DNA of 44,264 nucleotides, from positions 1 to 44,264 of the forward strand of contig JBAZEP010000012.1 in NCBI GenBank assembly GCA_041653835.1, read 5' to 3'. The notes beneath the pieces are model-generated. The model searched no databases and was not told the origin of the DNA. It was given only the letters and a program-made list of their open reading frames with translations. Of the stretch, positions 23,810 through 32,401 are shown piece by piece. Numbering within the stretch: the stretch's first letter is position 1; each line of letters opens with the position of its first letter. The DNA comes from UBA10183 sp041653835 (GTDB lineage: Bacteria > Omnitrophota > Gorgyraeia > Gorgyraeales > Gorgyraeaceae). Both the position numbers and the translations under genes were made by a program.

Positions 23810-25519
23810 CTAATGCAAAAGCTCGTTCATGGCTTTCCCGAGAGACTCTTCCAGGATTTTCCTGTCAGTCCAGCCAAGATACCTGAGGATATTTTCCCTG
23901 AATCTCGTTGAAAGCCATTTTATCTGCGGAGAGCCCAGGAAGCCTCCTATCTCGAAGTCAAAATCCTGGTAAGGAAGCCTGTCACCCACAAGGAAAAACA
24001 AAAGCCTTAGTTTGAACGATTCCTTGAGAAGTAGCGTCGGCAGCCTGACTGATATGGCTCCGCTGATCTTTTTTGTGGCCTTCACCGTTATATTGCCGTT
24101 CAGATTTATATCCTTGCCGCTGACAAGGATATTATTAAATACGACCTCTTTGTTTTCAATGGAAAAAGAAACAGGGGAAGAGATGCGTTCGAAATATATA
24201 TTCCTGAGCGAGGGTACGCTGAGAAAATCGGAAACCAGGCCCAGTATTTTCGTATTTTTCAAATAACCGCCTGTGACATCCAATTTGCCGGACAGGCAGG
24301 GGTCCAGGCTGTTATTGAAAACTCCCCTGAAATCCAGGTCTCCGTTTAATTCGTAATCCAACTCAAGGGCTTTTATCAATTCCGCTACGTCCAGGCCGTA
24401 AAGTTTCATGTCCAGCGCCAGTTTTAACGGCCAGTGCCCGATATCCAGGGAACCATTCCCTCTTATGGCGCCCTTATAAACGGCCGCGTTCAACCCCGTA
24501 AAATAGACCTTGTGTCCGCTTGAATAAACGAGTGTTTTAAAATCCTTCACTATGATATTAAACTTTTTTACCGGCGTATCTGTTTCACAAACGATATTTT
24601 TTGCCGACGCGGAAACTACCCTATTCGAAGAAATAAAAGAGAGGCCTTCCAGTTTTATCGTAACCTTATCCGCCCGTTTCTGCGTACGGAGCGTCAATTC
24701 CCCTGTCAGGGAATCCCCTGCGGTGCCGGCCGAATAATCCAACTCGAAATTGAACGGGTTCAAATGCCTCAGCGAGGAAAGCTGGCCCGGATAAGACATA
24801 ACATGAAATTCTATGGCGGGGGATTTGAAACCGGATATCCTGCAATCCGCCCCTACGGGAAAATCGTTCAGGAAAAAATTCAGGCCCTTGATTTCCAGTC
24901 CGTCTTTTGACAGCATCACTTCGCCGTAGAGATTATTTATTCTTGCCTTCCCGTCCACCTTTATCTCTTTCGAGGTAACGGTTAATTCCGCCCCCGGACC
25001 GGAGCCGTAATTTTTTATATTGCCTTTTATGTCCATGTCCAGCTTGCCGGAATCCAGGCGCAGGTTCCCTATCGATATGACGTCTTTCGCCATGACTATA
25101 TTCAGGGTGTATTTTACCGGGCCTATGAATTCCGGCTTCCTGAAAATTACCTCGCCGCTCAGATAAAACTCTTTTATCTTTTTACGTCTTCCTAGCGTCG
25201 TATTTTTGCTCATCAGGAACCGCAGGACGCTGAACCGGATATCTAATTTTTCTATCTCAATATAAGAAAGCCTTTTTTCTTTATCGGCTATCTTTATGTC
25301 CTTAAAAGTGACTTTGCCGTACGGCAAAAATCCGATGCCGCCTATAGTGACATCTTTGCCTGAAAGCTCGGAAATATTTTTTTCGATGGCCTCCTCTATT
25401 TTCAGGAACTCTCCCCTGAAGACAACAGGCAGATTGAAGGAAAGATATATCAAAGACGCTATTAATATAAAGAGGATTACGGCGAAATTACGGGGTGATT
25501 TTGACGAAGAGACTGCCAT
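23810..25519 (-). CDS. AsmA-like membrane-anchored protein
   Basis: 569 residues. One N-terminal membrane segment (about 12-32) followed by a long beta-rich region without enzymatic motifs. The pattern of GKVTFKDIKIADKEKRLSYIEIEKLDIRFS near residue 65, DLDFRGVFNNSLDPCLSGKLDVTGGYLKN near 385, and a late NGNITVKATKKISGAISVRLP fits AsmA/DUF748-like proteins. Relatives form bridge-like, lipid-carrying structures between inner and outer membrane, consistent with a diderm cell. The specific role is inference. It overlaps the preceding repeat-protein gene by 32 bases. AGAGG ten bases before the ATG supports the start. Confidence 0.7.
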   Translation of the reverse strand: MAVSSSKSPRNFAVILFILIASLIYLSFNLPVVFRGEFLKIEEAIEKNISELSGKDVTIGGIGFLPYGKVTFKDIKIADKEKRLSYIEIEKLDIRFSVLRFLMSKNTTLGRRKKIKEFYLSGEVIFRKPEFIGPVKYTLNIVMAKDVISIGNLRLDSGKLDMDIKGNIKNYGSGPGAELTVTSKEIKVDGKARINNLYGEVMLSKDGLEIKGLNFFLNDFPVGADCRISGFKSPAIEFHVMSYPGQLSSLRHLNPFNFELDYSAGTAGDSLTGELTLRTQKRADKVTIKLEGLSFISSNRVVSASAKNIVCETDTPVKKFNIIVKDFKTLVYSSGHKVYFTGLNAAVYKGAIRGNGSLDIGHWPLKLALDMKLYGLDVAELIKALELDYELNGDLDFRGVFNNSLDPCLSGKLDVTGGYLKNTKILGLVSDFLSVPSLRNIYFERISSPVSFSIENKEVVFNNILVSGKDINLNGNITVKATKKISGAISVRLPTLLLKESFKLRLLFFLVGDRLPYQDFDFEIGGFLGSPQIKWLSTRFRENILRYLGWTDRKILEESLGKAMNELLH

Positions 25520-26030
25520 TTCTATAGACCTCTATATTATCTATATAATACCTTATTTCGAATTTATTACAGGAGGCGCTTTTGTACGAGGTCTCTTTGT
25601 ACTCCGCGAAAAGAAGGAAAAGCGGCCTGGAAAAAAAATCTTTCCTGACGCTTTCGAATATTTCTTTTTCTTCAAGGGAAGGGTTCTCAACCTCTTCCAT
25701 TATCTTCAACAGGTACGCCTTGGCGAAAACAACAGCCTTTGAGCCGGGATAATCGTTTATATACTGTTTGAAATTGGCTACGGCGTCATAGCGCATCCCG
25801 CGGTCATAGTAATATTCCGCTATCGCGAACCTGGATTTTTGCGCGAAACGGCTTTTAGGGAAATCCCTGGCTATGCCCCGGAATTCCATGAACGCGAAAT
25901 CAGGCTGTTTTGCCTTGATGTATTTTACCGCCTTGCTATATTTCGCCGCGGCCTCAAAGGCGTAAGCCTCTCCCCAGCCGCATATAACAGCCAGCGATAA
26001 AACCAAAACAAGGATTTTCCCTATTCTCAT
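25488..26030 (-). CDS. Exported tetratricopeptide-like (BamD/YbgF-like) protein
   Basis: About 180 residues from MRIGKILVLVLSLAVICGWG, a clear signal peptide ending near EAYA. The following helical repeats (KYSKAVKYIKAKQPDFAFMEFRGIA; SRFAIAEYYYDRGMRYDAVANFKQYI) are typical of tetratricopeptide proteins such as BamD or YbgF. The last 40 residues (FEIRYYIDNIEVYRNGSLFVKITP) look like beta strands. The frame is open upstream to 26168 inside the PurF-like gene, but the signal peptide and the ATGA overlap with that gene fix ATG 26030. No lipobox cysteine is evident, so it is probably periplasmic. It is cotranscribed with the AsmA-like gene, suggesting envelope assembly. Confidence 0.7.
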   Translation of the reverse strand: MRIGKILVLVLSLAVICGWGEAYAFEAAAKYSKAVKYIKAKQPDFAFMEFRGIARDFPKSRFAQKSRFAIAEYYYDRGMRYDAVANFKQYINDYPGSKAVVFAKAYLLKIMEEVENPSLEEKEIFESVRKDFFSRPLFLLFAEYKETSYKSASCNKFEIRYYIDNIEVYRNGSLFVKITP

Positions 26031-27448
26031 ACCAGATTGCCTTTGGCAAGGCACTCGCCGTTCCAGCAGTAAGTGCATAATTTTTCCCGCGGCAGGCCGA
26101 CCGCTTTTATCATATCGCCCAGGACCTGGAAACGAAGTGTAGTAACCCCGATATCCTTCCGTATCCATTCTACCATCTTATGGTATTTTTTGGTAGTGTG
26201 ATCTATATACTCGGACACATCTTCTATGTCCCTGCCTTCTATCTCTTTTATGGCTTTTCTCGCGGCAAGTTCATGGATGGTCTTGGTGGAAAGGCAGAAT
26301 TTACACGGATACATGAGGGGCGGGCACGCCGGCCTCACGTGTATCTCTTTAGCGCCGTTATCCCAGAGCTTCTGGACGGTAAAGTTTTTGAGTTGGGTCC
26401 CTCTCACGATAGAATCCTCGCAGACGACTATCCTGTTGCCGTTTATCACCTCTTTGATGGGGATAAGTTTCATTTTCGCGATACGATCCCTTATCTCCTG
26501 GAGAGGAGGGGTATAACTCCTGCCGTAGCCGGCGGTATATTTCACAAGGGGCCTGCGGTAAGGTTTGCCCGACTCCATGGCGTAACCTATGGCGTGGGCG
26601 CTCCCGGAATCAGGCACGCCGGAAACAATATCCACATCTATGTCTTTATCGCGCTTCGCCAGGTAAGCGCCGCATTTTTCCCTTACCACCTCGACGTTTA
26701 TACCTTCATAGGTCGAGGCTGGAAAGCCTGTATATATCCACAAGAACGAGCATATCTGGTTGGCGCTCATGTGGCCGGGCCTTGTTTCTTTTATGCCGTC
26801 CTCATTTATCAAAACTATCTCCCCGGGAAACAGGTATTTATATATTTTAAACCCTGTATTGGGAAAAGCGCTGGATTCCGAGGCTATGGCAAAATCCTTT
26901 TCTCTCGAGCCTACTACCAGGGGCGTATAACCGAACCTGTCCCTCGCGGCGTAAATGCCGTCTTTGCAAAGTATGAGCAGGCTGCATGACCCCTTGATCC
27001 TGGAAAACATGTATTCTATGCCGCTTACGATATCATCCCCCATGCTGATAAGTTTCGCTATTACCTCCACGACGTTCGGGGCACCGTCTTCCGTCTCACT
27101 GAAAGAACATTCCTTTTTATGGAGCTCCGCGATAAGCTCCCGCGTATTCTCTATAAGCCCGGTCGCGCATACGGCGAATGAGCCGAATTTCGTATTAAGG
27201 AACATGGGCTGGGCGTCTGAATCGCTTATAACGCCTATGCCGTACCTGCCGTCGGATTTTTTATAATCCTCAAAGAATTTCGATTTGAACTGGCTCTGCG
27301 ATATGTCATGGATCTGCCTGTGTATGCGTTTGCCGTTCAGTATCGCGACGCCCCCGTATTGCGTACCGAGATGGGAATGATAATCCACCCCGTAAAACAG
27401 ATCGCTCACGCAATTCTTTTCCGACACTACCCCGAATATCCCGCTCAT
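26027..27448 (-). CDS. PurF-like amidophosphoribosyltransferase paralog lacking the N-terminal catalytic Cys
   Basis: 473 residues, collinear with PurF: an Ntn-type glutaminase domain at 1-230 (YHSHLGTQYGGVAIL, FAVCATGLIENTRELI, AARDRFGYTPLVVG) and a phosphoribosyltransferase domain with the PRPP loop RIVVCEDSIVRGTQLK. It begins M-S-G-I-F-G, so the position after Met that should be the nucleophilic Cys is Ser. Cysteines in RPACPPLMYPCKFC and LCTYCWNGEC could hold a 4Fe-4S cluster. A true purF with an intact Cys is encoded at 18309-19730, so this copy is not needed for the standard reaction. It is likely a non-glutaminase relative, possibly ammonia-dependent or regulatory. Neighbours are DUF1846 and the second carB. 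Confidence 0.85.
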   Translation of the reverse strand: MSGIFGVVSEKNCVSDLFYGVDYHSHLGTQYGGVAILNGKRIHRQIHDISQSQFKSKFFEDYKKSDGRYGIGVISDSDAQPMFLNTKFGSFAVCATGLIENTRELIAELHKKECSFSETEDGAPNVVEVIAKLISMGDDIVSGIEYMFSRIKGSCSLLILCKDGIYAARDRFGYTPLVVGSREKDFAIASESSAFPNTGFKIYKYLFPGEIVLINEDGIKETRPGHMSANQICSFLWIYTGFPASTYEGINVEVVREKCGAYLAKRDKDIDVDIVSGVPDSGSAHAIGYAMESGKPYRRPLVKYTAGYGRSYTPPLQEIRDRIAKMKLIPIKEVINGNRIVVCEDSIVRGTQLKNFTVQKLWDNGAKEIHVRPACPPLMYPCKFCLSTKTIHELAARKAIKEIEGRDIEDVSEYIDHTTKKYHKMVEWIRKDIGVTTLRFQVLGDMIKAVGLPREKLCTYCWNGECLAKGNLV

Positions 27449-27465
27449 AGATCGCTCCTTTTTTA

Positions 27466-28983
27466 TCAGAAATTAAAAAACAGGCTTGAAGACGGTATCG
27501 CGTCTGTCGTAAAATTTATCCCGAGTTTCCTGAGACCCGCTTCATCGCCGGGCGTGGGAAGGTGCGTGCTGTGTAGTTCGCAGGCCCTTAGTTCCCTGAG
27601 TTTCGAAAGCGCTTTTTTCGCGTTATTGTCCGTATGTGCGCTGATGGACAGCGCCACCAATATCTCGTCCAGATTCAAGCTTTCCGACGACAGGGACAAT
27701 ATCTCTTTTTTTAAACGCGACAGGTCTTTCATGATCTCCGGTTTCAGTATATACACGCTGTCGTCAATCCCGGCAAGATTTTTTATCGCGTTTATGACGG
27801 CGCTGGACGCCGCGTGCATAAGCGGGGAGTTTTTCCCGGTAATGATCCTGCCGTCTTTCGACTCTATCGCCGCCCCGCAAAAATACCCTTTATTGCCTTT
27901 GCCTTTGGCCTTACATTCTTCCGCCGCGGCCCTCGCAGGCAGCACCACAGGCCTGTCATCGGGTTTTACGCCCGCGGATTCCATTATAGCCTTCGCCCTC
28001 TCAAACTCTTCTTTTGTGCCGCTTCCCACGGCGAATTCCAGGTTATGCCTGAAAAATCTCCTTATAATCTCCTGTTTCGCGGCAAGTTTCGTCCCTTCAT
28101 CATCTATGATCCCGAAACCCGCCCTGTTGACCCCCATATCCGTAGGGGAATTATAATAGCTGTTGTTGGAGCCTGTTATCTTGAGTATTATATTTTTTAA
28201 AATAGGGAACGCCTCCACGTCGCGGTTATAATTCACGGATATCTTATTGTATGCCTGCCTGTGATGGGGGTCGATAAGATTGAAATCCGCCAGATCTACC
28301 GTGGCAGCTTCGTACGCGATATTGACGGGATGTTCCAGCGGAAGATTCCATATGGGAAACGTCTCGAACTTCGCGTAGCCTGAATTTATGCCGCGCTTGT
28401 GGTCATGGTAAAACTGGGACAGGCAGACAGAAAGTTTGCCGCTGCCCGGGCCAGGCGCTGTAACTATGACAACCGGTTTTTTTGTCTGTATATAGTCATT
28501 CTTCCCGTACCCTTCCTGGCTTACTATCTTCTCGACGTCGGAAGGATACCCTTCTATCCTGTAATGCCTGTAAACCTTTATGCCCAGCCGCTCGAGTTTT
28601 CTCTGGAATTTGACCGCCGCGGGCTCATTCTCGAATCTTGTAAGCACCACCGACGTCACATTCAGTTTCCATGCCCTTAAATCATCGATAAGCTTCAAGG
28701 TCGCGAGATCATAGGTAATGCCGAAATCGCCTCTTACCCTGCCCTGTTCTATATCCTTGGCATAGACGCTTATGACTATCTCGGCGTAATCTTTCAATTT
28801 CTCCAGGAGTATCATCTTTACATTAGGATCGTAGCCGGGCAATACCCTTGCCGCGTGATAATCAAAACATATCTTCCCCCCGAATTCCAGATAAAGTTTA
28901 TTATCGAATTTTTTGACCCGCTCAAGTATCTCTTTTGTCTGCTCTTCGAGGTATTTATTATTATCGAAACACGCGTTTTTCAT
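27466..28983 (-). CDS. DUF1846 family protein
   Basis: 505 residues, the usual length of this conserved family of unknown biochemical function. Recognised by GYDPNVKMILLEKLKDYAEIVISVYAKDIE near the N-terminus, the glycine-rich VVIVTAPGPGSGKLSVCLSQFYHD (a P-loop-like nucleotide site at about 167-190), NLPLEHPVNIAYEAATVDL, and a late HAASSAVINAIKNLAGID. The P-loop-like segment and the family's fold suggest nucleotide binding, but I know of no proven reaction. Its ATG overlaps the stop codon of the second carB by one base (TAATG), and the PurF-like gene follows after 17 bases, so three unusual genes form one transcription unit. Confidence 0.85.
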   Translation of the reverse strand: MKNACFDNNKYLEEQTKEILERVKKFDNKLYLEFGGKICFDYHAARVLPGYDPNVKMILLEKLKDYAEIVISVYAKDIEQGRVRGDFGITYDLATLKLIDDLRAWKLNVTSVVLTRFENEPAAVKFQRKLERLGIKVYRHYRIEGYPSDVEKIVSQEGYGKNDYIQTKKPVVIVTAPGPGSGKLSVCLSQFYHDHKRGINSGYAKFETFPIWNLPLEHPVNIAYEAATVDLADFNLIDPHHRQAYNKISVNYNRDVEAFPILKNIILKITGSNNSYYNSPTDMGVNRAGFGIIDDEGTKLAAKQEIIRRFFRHNLEFAVGSGTKEEFERAKAIMESAGVKPDDRPVVLPARAAAEECKAKGKGNKGYFCGAAIESKDGRIITGKNSPLMHAASSAVINAIKNLAGIDDSVYILKPEIMKDLSRLKKEILSLSSESLNLDEILVALSISAHTDNNAKKALSKLRELRACELHSTHLPTPGDEAGLRKLGINFTTDAIPSSSLFFNF

Positions 28984-31900
28984 TATTGTATGGCCTTGTG
29001 GTATTCCTGCAGTGATTTTACTCCGCCTTTATTATCAAGGAACGCCTTGATGCCTTCGGCCGCGGCGAGGCTGGCCGCTATCGTCGTCAAGTACGGGATC
29101 TTATATTTTATGGCGGCCTTGCGTATATAAGAATCGTCTGTGGCCGCGCTTTTCCCGATAGGCGTGTTTATGATAAGATTTATTTCTTTATTGTGTATCG
29201 CGTCCACGATATTCGGGCGGCCTTCCTGCATCTTGTTTATCTCTTCCACTTCGATCCCGTTTTTACCCAGATATTTTTTGGTGCCGCTTGTGGTTACTAT
29301 CTTGAAGCCCAGTTCCTTAAAACGTTTTATCGTCTCAGCCATCTTTTTATTTTTGTCCTTGTCGCTTACCGTTACCAAGACTGTGCCTTTTACGGGAAGT
29401 TTCTGGCCCGCCGCTTCCTGGGCTTTATAATACGCGAGCCCGAATGAATCCGCTATTCCAAGCACCTCTCCGGTAGAACGCATCTCTGGCCCCAGCACAG
29501 GGTCCGCCTCGTGGAACATGTTAAAAGGGAATACCGCTTCCTTTACGCCCATATGCCTGTACTTCTTTTGCCTCAGGTCCATGTCCTTTATCTTCCTGCC
29601 AAGCATGACTTCGGTGGCAATCTTCGCCATTGAGACCCCTGTCACTTTCGAGACAAGAGGCACTGTCCTGGATGCCCTCGGGTTTGCCTCCAATACATAT
29701 ACTTTATCGTTCGCGATGGCATATTGCATATTCATCAGGCCTACCACTTTTAATTCCAAAGCTATCTTTTTCGTATATTCCTCTATCGTTTCTATGTGTT
29801 TTTTGGGGATCGTCCTAGGGGGCAGTACGCAGGCGGAATCCCCTGAATGTATGCCGGCTTCTTCTATATGCTCCATGATGGACGGGATAAAAACATCCTC
29901 GCCGTCGCATATCGCGTCCGCCTCGGTCTCCATAGCGTCTTCCAAAAACTTATCTATAAGAATGGGCCTGTCGGGCGATATCTCGACCGCCTTGTTCAGG
30001 TAATCCTTAAGCATCTCCTCGTCATAAACGCATTCCATTGCCCTGCCGCCTAAAACATACGACGGCCTTACCATGAGGGGGTATCCTATTTTTTTGGCGA
30101 TAGAAAGGGCTTCGTCGAACGTCTTTGCCATGCCGCTTTCCGTCTGAAGTATCCCGAGTTTTTTCATCACTTTGGCGAACCTTTCCCGGTCTTCCGCGAG
30201 GTCTATGCTCTCGGTTGATGTGCCGAGGATGTTCACGCCTGCGTCTTCAAGCGCCTTGGCGATATTAAGCGGGGTCTGGCCCCCAAACTGTACTATGGCG
30301 CCGGCTGGTTTTTCTTTATTATAGATGCTCAAAACATCCTCTACAGTGAGAGGCTCGAAATATAATTTATCGGATGTATCGTAGTCGGTCGAGACGGTCT
30401 CCGGGTTGCAATTTACCATTATGCTTTCATAACCCATCGCCTTTAAGGCGTATGACGCGTGGCAGCAGCAGTAATCGAATTCAATACCCTGTCCGATCCT
30501 GTTCGGGCCGCCGCCGAGGATCATGATCTTCTTTTTATCGCTCACCTTTACTTTATCAGGGGCATTGTATGTGGAAAAATAATACGCCGCGTCCGCGCCG
30601 CTTACAGGCACCGCTTCCCATGCCTCTGTCTTCCCGAGTTTTACGCGCCTGTCCCTTAATTCGTCTTCTTTCAACCCCAGGATCTGGCCCAGATACCTGT
30701 CGGAAAATCCGTCTTCTTTCGCCTTGATCAAAAGTTTATCCGGAAGTTTTTTGCCTTTATATGTTAAGATCTCTTCCTCCAGCTCCACGAGCTCTTTCAT
30801 CTGTTTTATAAAATATCTGTGTATCTTCGTTTTTTCATATAACTCTTCAACGCCCATGCCTTTGCGCAAGGCTTCATACATAATAAACTGCCTTTCCGAT
30901 GTAGGGTAAGCCAGCAGGCTTTTCAATTCTTCCAGGGACAATTTATTGAAATTTCTGGCAAATCCCAGGCCGTATCTCCCTATCTCCAGGCTCCTGATAG
31001 CTTTCTGGAACGCCTCCTTGTAAGTTTTTCCGATACTCATTGCCTCGCCGACCGATTTCATCTGCGTGCCAAGCTGGTCTTTGACGTTTTTGAATTTCTC
31101 GAATGCCCAGCGCGCGAATTTTATTACTACATAATCTCCCGAGGGCGTGTATTTATCCAGTGTACCGTCGCGCCAGTACGAGATATCGCTCAGGTCATCT
31201 CCCCCGGCAAGTTTCGATGACACATAGGCTATCGGGAAACCTGTTGCCTTTGACGCGAGGGCGGACGAACGCGATGTCCTGGGATTGATCTCTATAACAA
31301 CCACCCTGTCATCGTCCGGATTATGCGCGAACTGGATATTTGTACCGCCTATCACTCCTATAGCGTCCACTATCTTATACGAATATTCCTGCAATTTTTT
31401 CTGAAGCTCAGGTTTTACGGTAAGCATGGGAGCGGCACAGAAAGAATCCCCTGTATGAATGCCCATAGGATCTATATTTTCGATAAAACAAACTGTGATC
31501 TTGTTGGATTTCGCGTCTCTTACGACCTCAAGCTCTAATTCCTCCCACCCTATGACAGATTCTTCTATCAATATCTGCCCGATAAGGCTCGCGGAAATGC
31601 CTCTTGAGGCAACGATCCCAAGCTCCGCGTCGTTATAAACCGCTCCTCCGCCTGTACCGCCCATTGTGTACGCGGGCCTTACAATAACAGGATATCCTAG
31701 CTCATGCGCGATCTTAAGGGCCTCTTCTATATTATAAGCGGGCGAGCTATTGGGCATGGGAATGTCCAATTTATTCATCGTCTCCTTAAATATAATCCTG
31801 TCCTCGCCCCTTTCAATGGCGTCCGCCTGCACACCTATTATTTTTACGCAGTATTTTTCCAGCACTCCTGTTTTTGATAGTTCGCTCGACAGGTTCAGCC

Positions 31901-32183
31901 CTGTCTGTCCCCCTAAATTAGGCAGAAGCGCGTCAGGCCTTTCTTTTTCAATAATAGCCGTAAGTGAATCCAGCGTTAACGGTTCTATATAGGTATAATC
32001 CGCCATGCCCGGATCCGTCATGATGGTAGCGGGGTTGGAATTCACGAGCACTATTTTATACCCGGCCCTCCTGAGCGCCTTGCACGCCTGTGTACCCGAA
32101 TAATCAAATTCGCATGCCTGACCTATAATGATCGGGCCTGAGCCGATTATGAGGACCTTGTTTATATCTTTTATCTTTGGCAT
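28983..32183 (-). CDS. carB: Carbamoyl-phosphate synthase large subunit, divergent second copy
   Basis: 1066 residues, full length. Two ATP-grasp halves are visible (first: GPIIIGQACEFDYSGTQACK; second: ILGGGPNRIGQGIEFDYCC), and the C-terminal MGS-like allosteric domain (KGTVLVTVSDKDKNKKM ... INTPIGKSAATDDSYIRKAA). Metal and ATP residues look intact (EINPRTSRSSALASKATG; LEANPRASRTVPLVSKVTG). In the linker, where the other copy has the standard VDTCAGEFEAYTPYYYSTY, this copy reads AWEAVPVSGADAAYYFSTYN, so it is a different lineage rather than a fresh duplicate. It is separated from the standard carB by a terminator and a palindrome and is coupled to DUF1846. AAGGAG lies seven bases before the ATG. 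It may serve a separate carbamoyl-phosphate pool (inference). Confidence 0.93.
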   Translation of the reverse strand: MPKIKDINKVLIIGSGPIIIGQACEFDYSGTQACKALRRAGYKIVLVNSNPATIMTDPGMADYTYIEPLTLDSLTAIIEKERPDALLPNLGGQTGLNLSSELSKTGVLEKYCVKIIGVQADAIERGEDRIIFKETMNKLDIPMPNSSPAYNIEEALKIAHELGYPVIVRPAYTMGGTGGGAVYNDAELGIVASRGISASLIGQILIEESVIGWEELELEVVRDAKSNKITVCFIENIDPMGIHTGDSFCAAPMLTVKPELQKKLQEYSYKIVDAIGVIGGTNIQFAHNPDDDRVVVIEINPRTSRSSALASKATGFPIAYVSSKLAGGDDLSDISYWRDGTLDKYTPSGDYVVIKFARWAFEKFKNVKDQLGTQMKSVGEAMSIGKTYKEAFQKAIRSLEIGRYGLGFARNFNKLSLEELKSLLAYPTSERQFIMYEALRKGMGVEELYEKTKIHRYFIKQMKELVELEEEILTYKGKKLPDKLLIKAKEDGFSDRYLGQILGLKEDELRDRRVKLGKTEAWEAVPVSGADAAYYFSTYNAPDKVKVSDKKKIMILGGGPNRIGQGIEFDYCCCHASYALKAMGYESIMVNCNPETVSTDYDTSDKLYFEPLTVEDVLSIYNKEKPAGAIVQFGGQTPLNIAKALEDAGVNILGTSTESIDLAEDRERFAKVMKKLGILQTESGMAKTFDEALSIAKKIGYPLMVRPSYVLGGRAMECVYDEEMLKDYLNKAVEISPDRPILIDKFLEDAMETEADAICDGEDVFIPSIMEHIEEAGIHSGDSACVLPPRTIPKKHIETIEEYTKKIALELKVVGLMNMQYAIANDKVYVLEANPRASRTVPLVSKVTGVSMAKIATEVMLGRKIKDMDLRQKKYRHMGVKEAVFPFNMFHEADPVLGPEMRSTGEVLGIADSFGLAYYKAQEAAGQKLPVKGTVLVTVSDKDKNKKMAETIKRFKELGFKIVTTSGTKKYLGKNGIEVEEINKMQEGRPNIVDAIHNKEINLIINTPIGKSAATDDSYIRKAAIKYKIPYLTTIAASLAAAEGIKAFLDNKGGVKSLQEYHKAIQ

Positions 32184-32231
32184 TTGAACTCCTTATAAAT
32201 AATTTTGCCTGATTTTTAGGCATTTACGCAT

Positions 32232-32274
32232 AAATAAAAAGGCACTCCCGGCTATAAAACCAGGGGCGCCTTTT
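32232..32274 (-). terminator. Intrinsic terminator between the two carB genes
   Basis: On the minus strand a 15-bp stem (32274-32260 with 32251-32237, one mismatch, two wobble pairs) and an 8-nt loop is followed by TTTTTATTT. It should end the carA-carB transcript about 130 bases after the carB stop. It lies in the leader of the second carB, so an attenuation role is possible; I see no clear antiterminator or PyrR site. Confidence 0.75.
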
Positions 32275-32354
32275 CCAAATTGACACGATTGCCGCTAACA
32301 TTCATTATAATTATCTACTCTTTTACCTGCCCGGTCAAGTAAAAAAACCAGGTG

Positions 32355-32393
32355 TAAGTTCACATTTATGACATTGTCTTAAATGTGAACTTA
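32355..32393. repeat. 39-bp palindrome downstream of carB
   Basis: Arms of 19 bases (32355-32373 and 32375-32393) around a central T, with one mismatch; outer arms begin taagttcaca like those of the element between lpxB and purF. It starts 8 bases after the carB stop codon. No T run. Confidence 0.9.
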
Positions 32394-32401
32394 ATTAAAT
32401 A

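Noticed and set aside
26180..26989. 269-codon open frame on the plus strand
   Set aside because: Antisense to the PurF-like gene; composition is that of a shadow frame (rich in Tyr, Phe, Arg) and no ribosome binding site is seen.
27308..28156. 282-codon plus-strand open frame
   Set aside because: Overlaps DUF1846 and the PurF-like gene on the other strand; Ser/Leu/Pro-rich shadow without motifs.
32184..32280. PyrR-type attenuator before the second carB
   Set aside because: There is a good terminator, but I find no competing antiterminator and no PyrR anti-antiterminator sequence; it is simpler to read it as the end of the carA-carB transcript.
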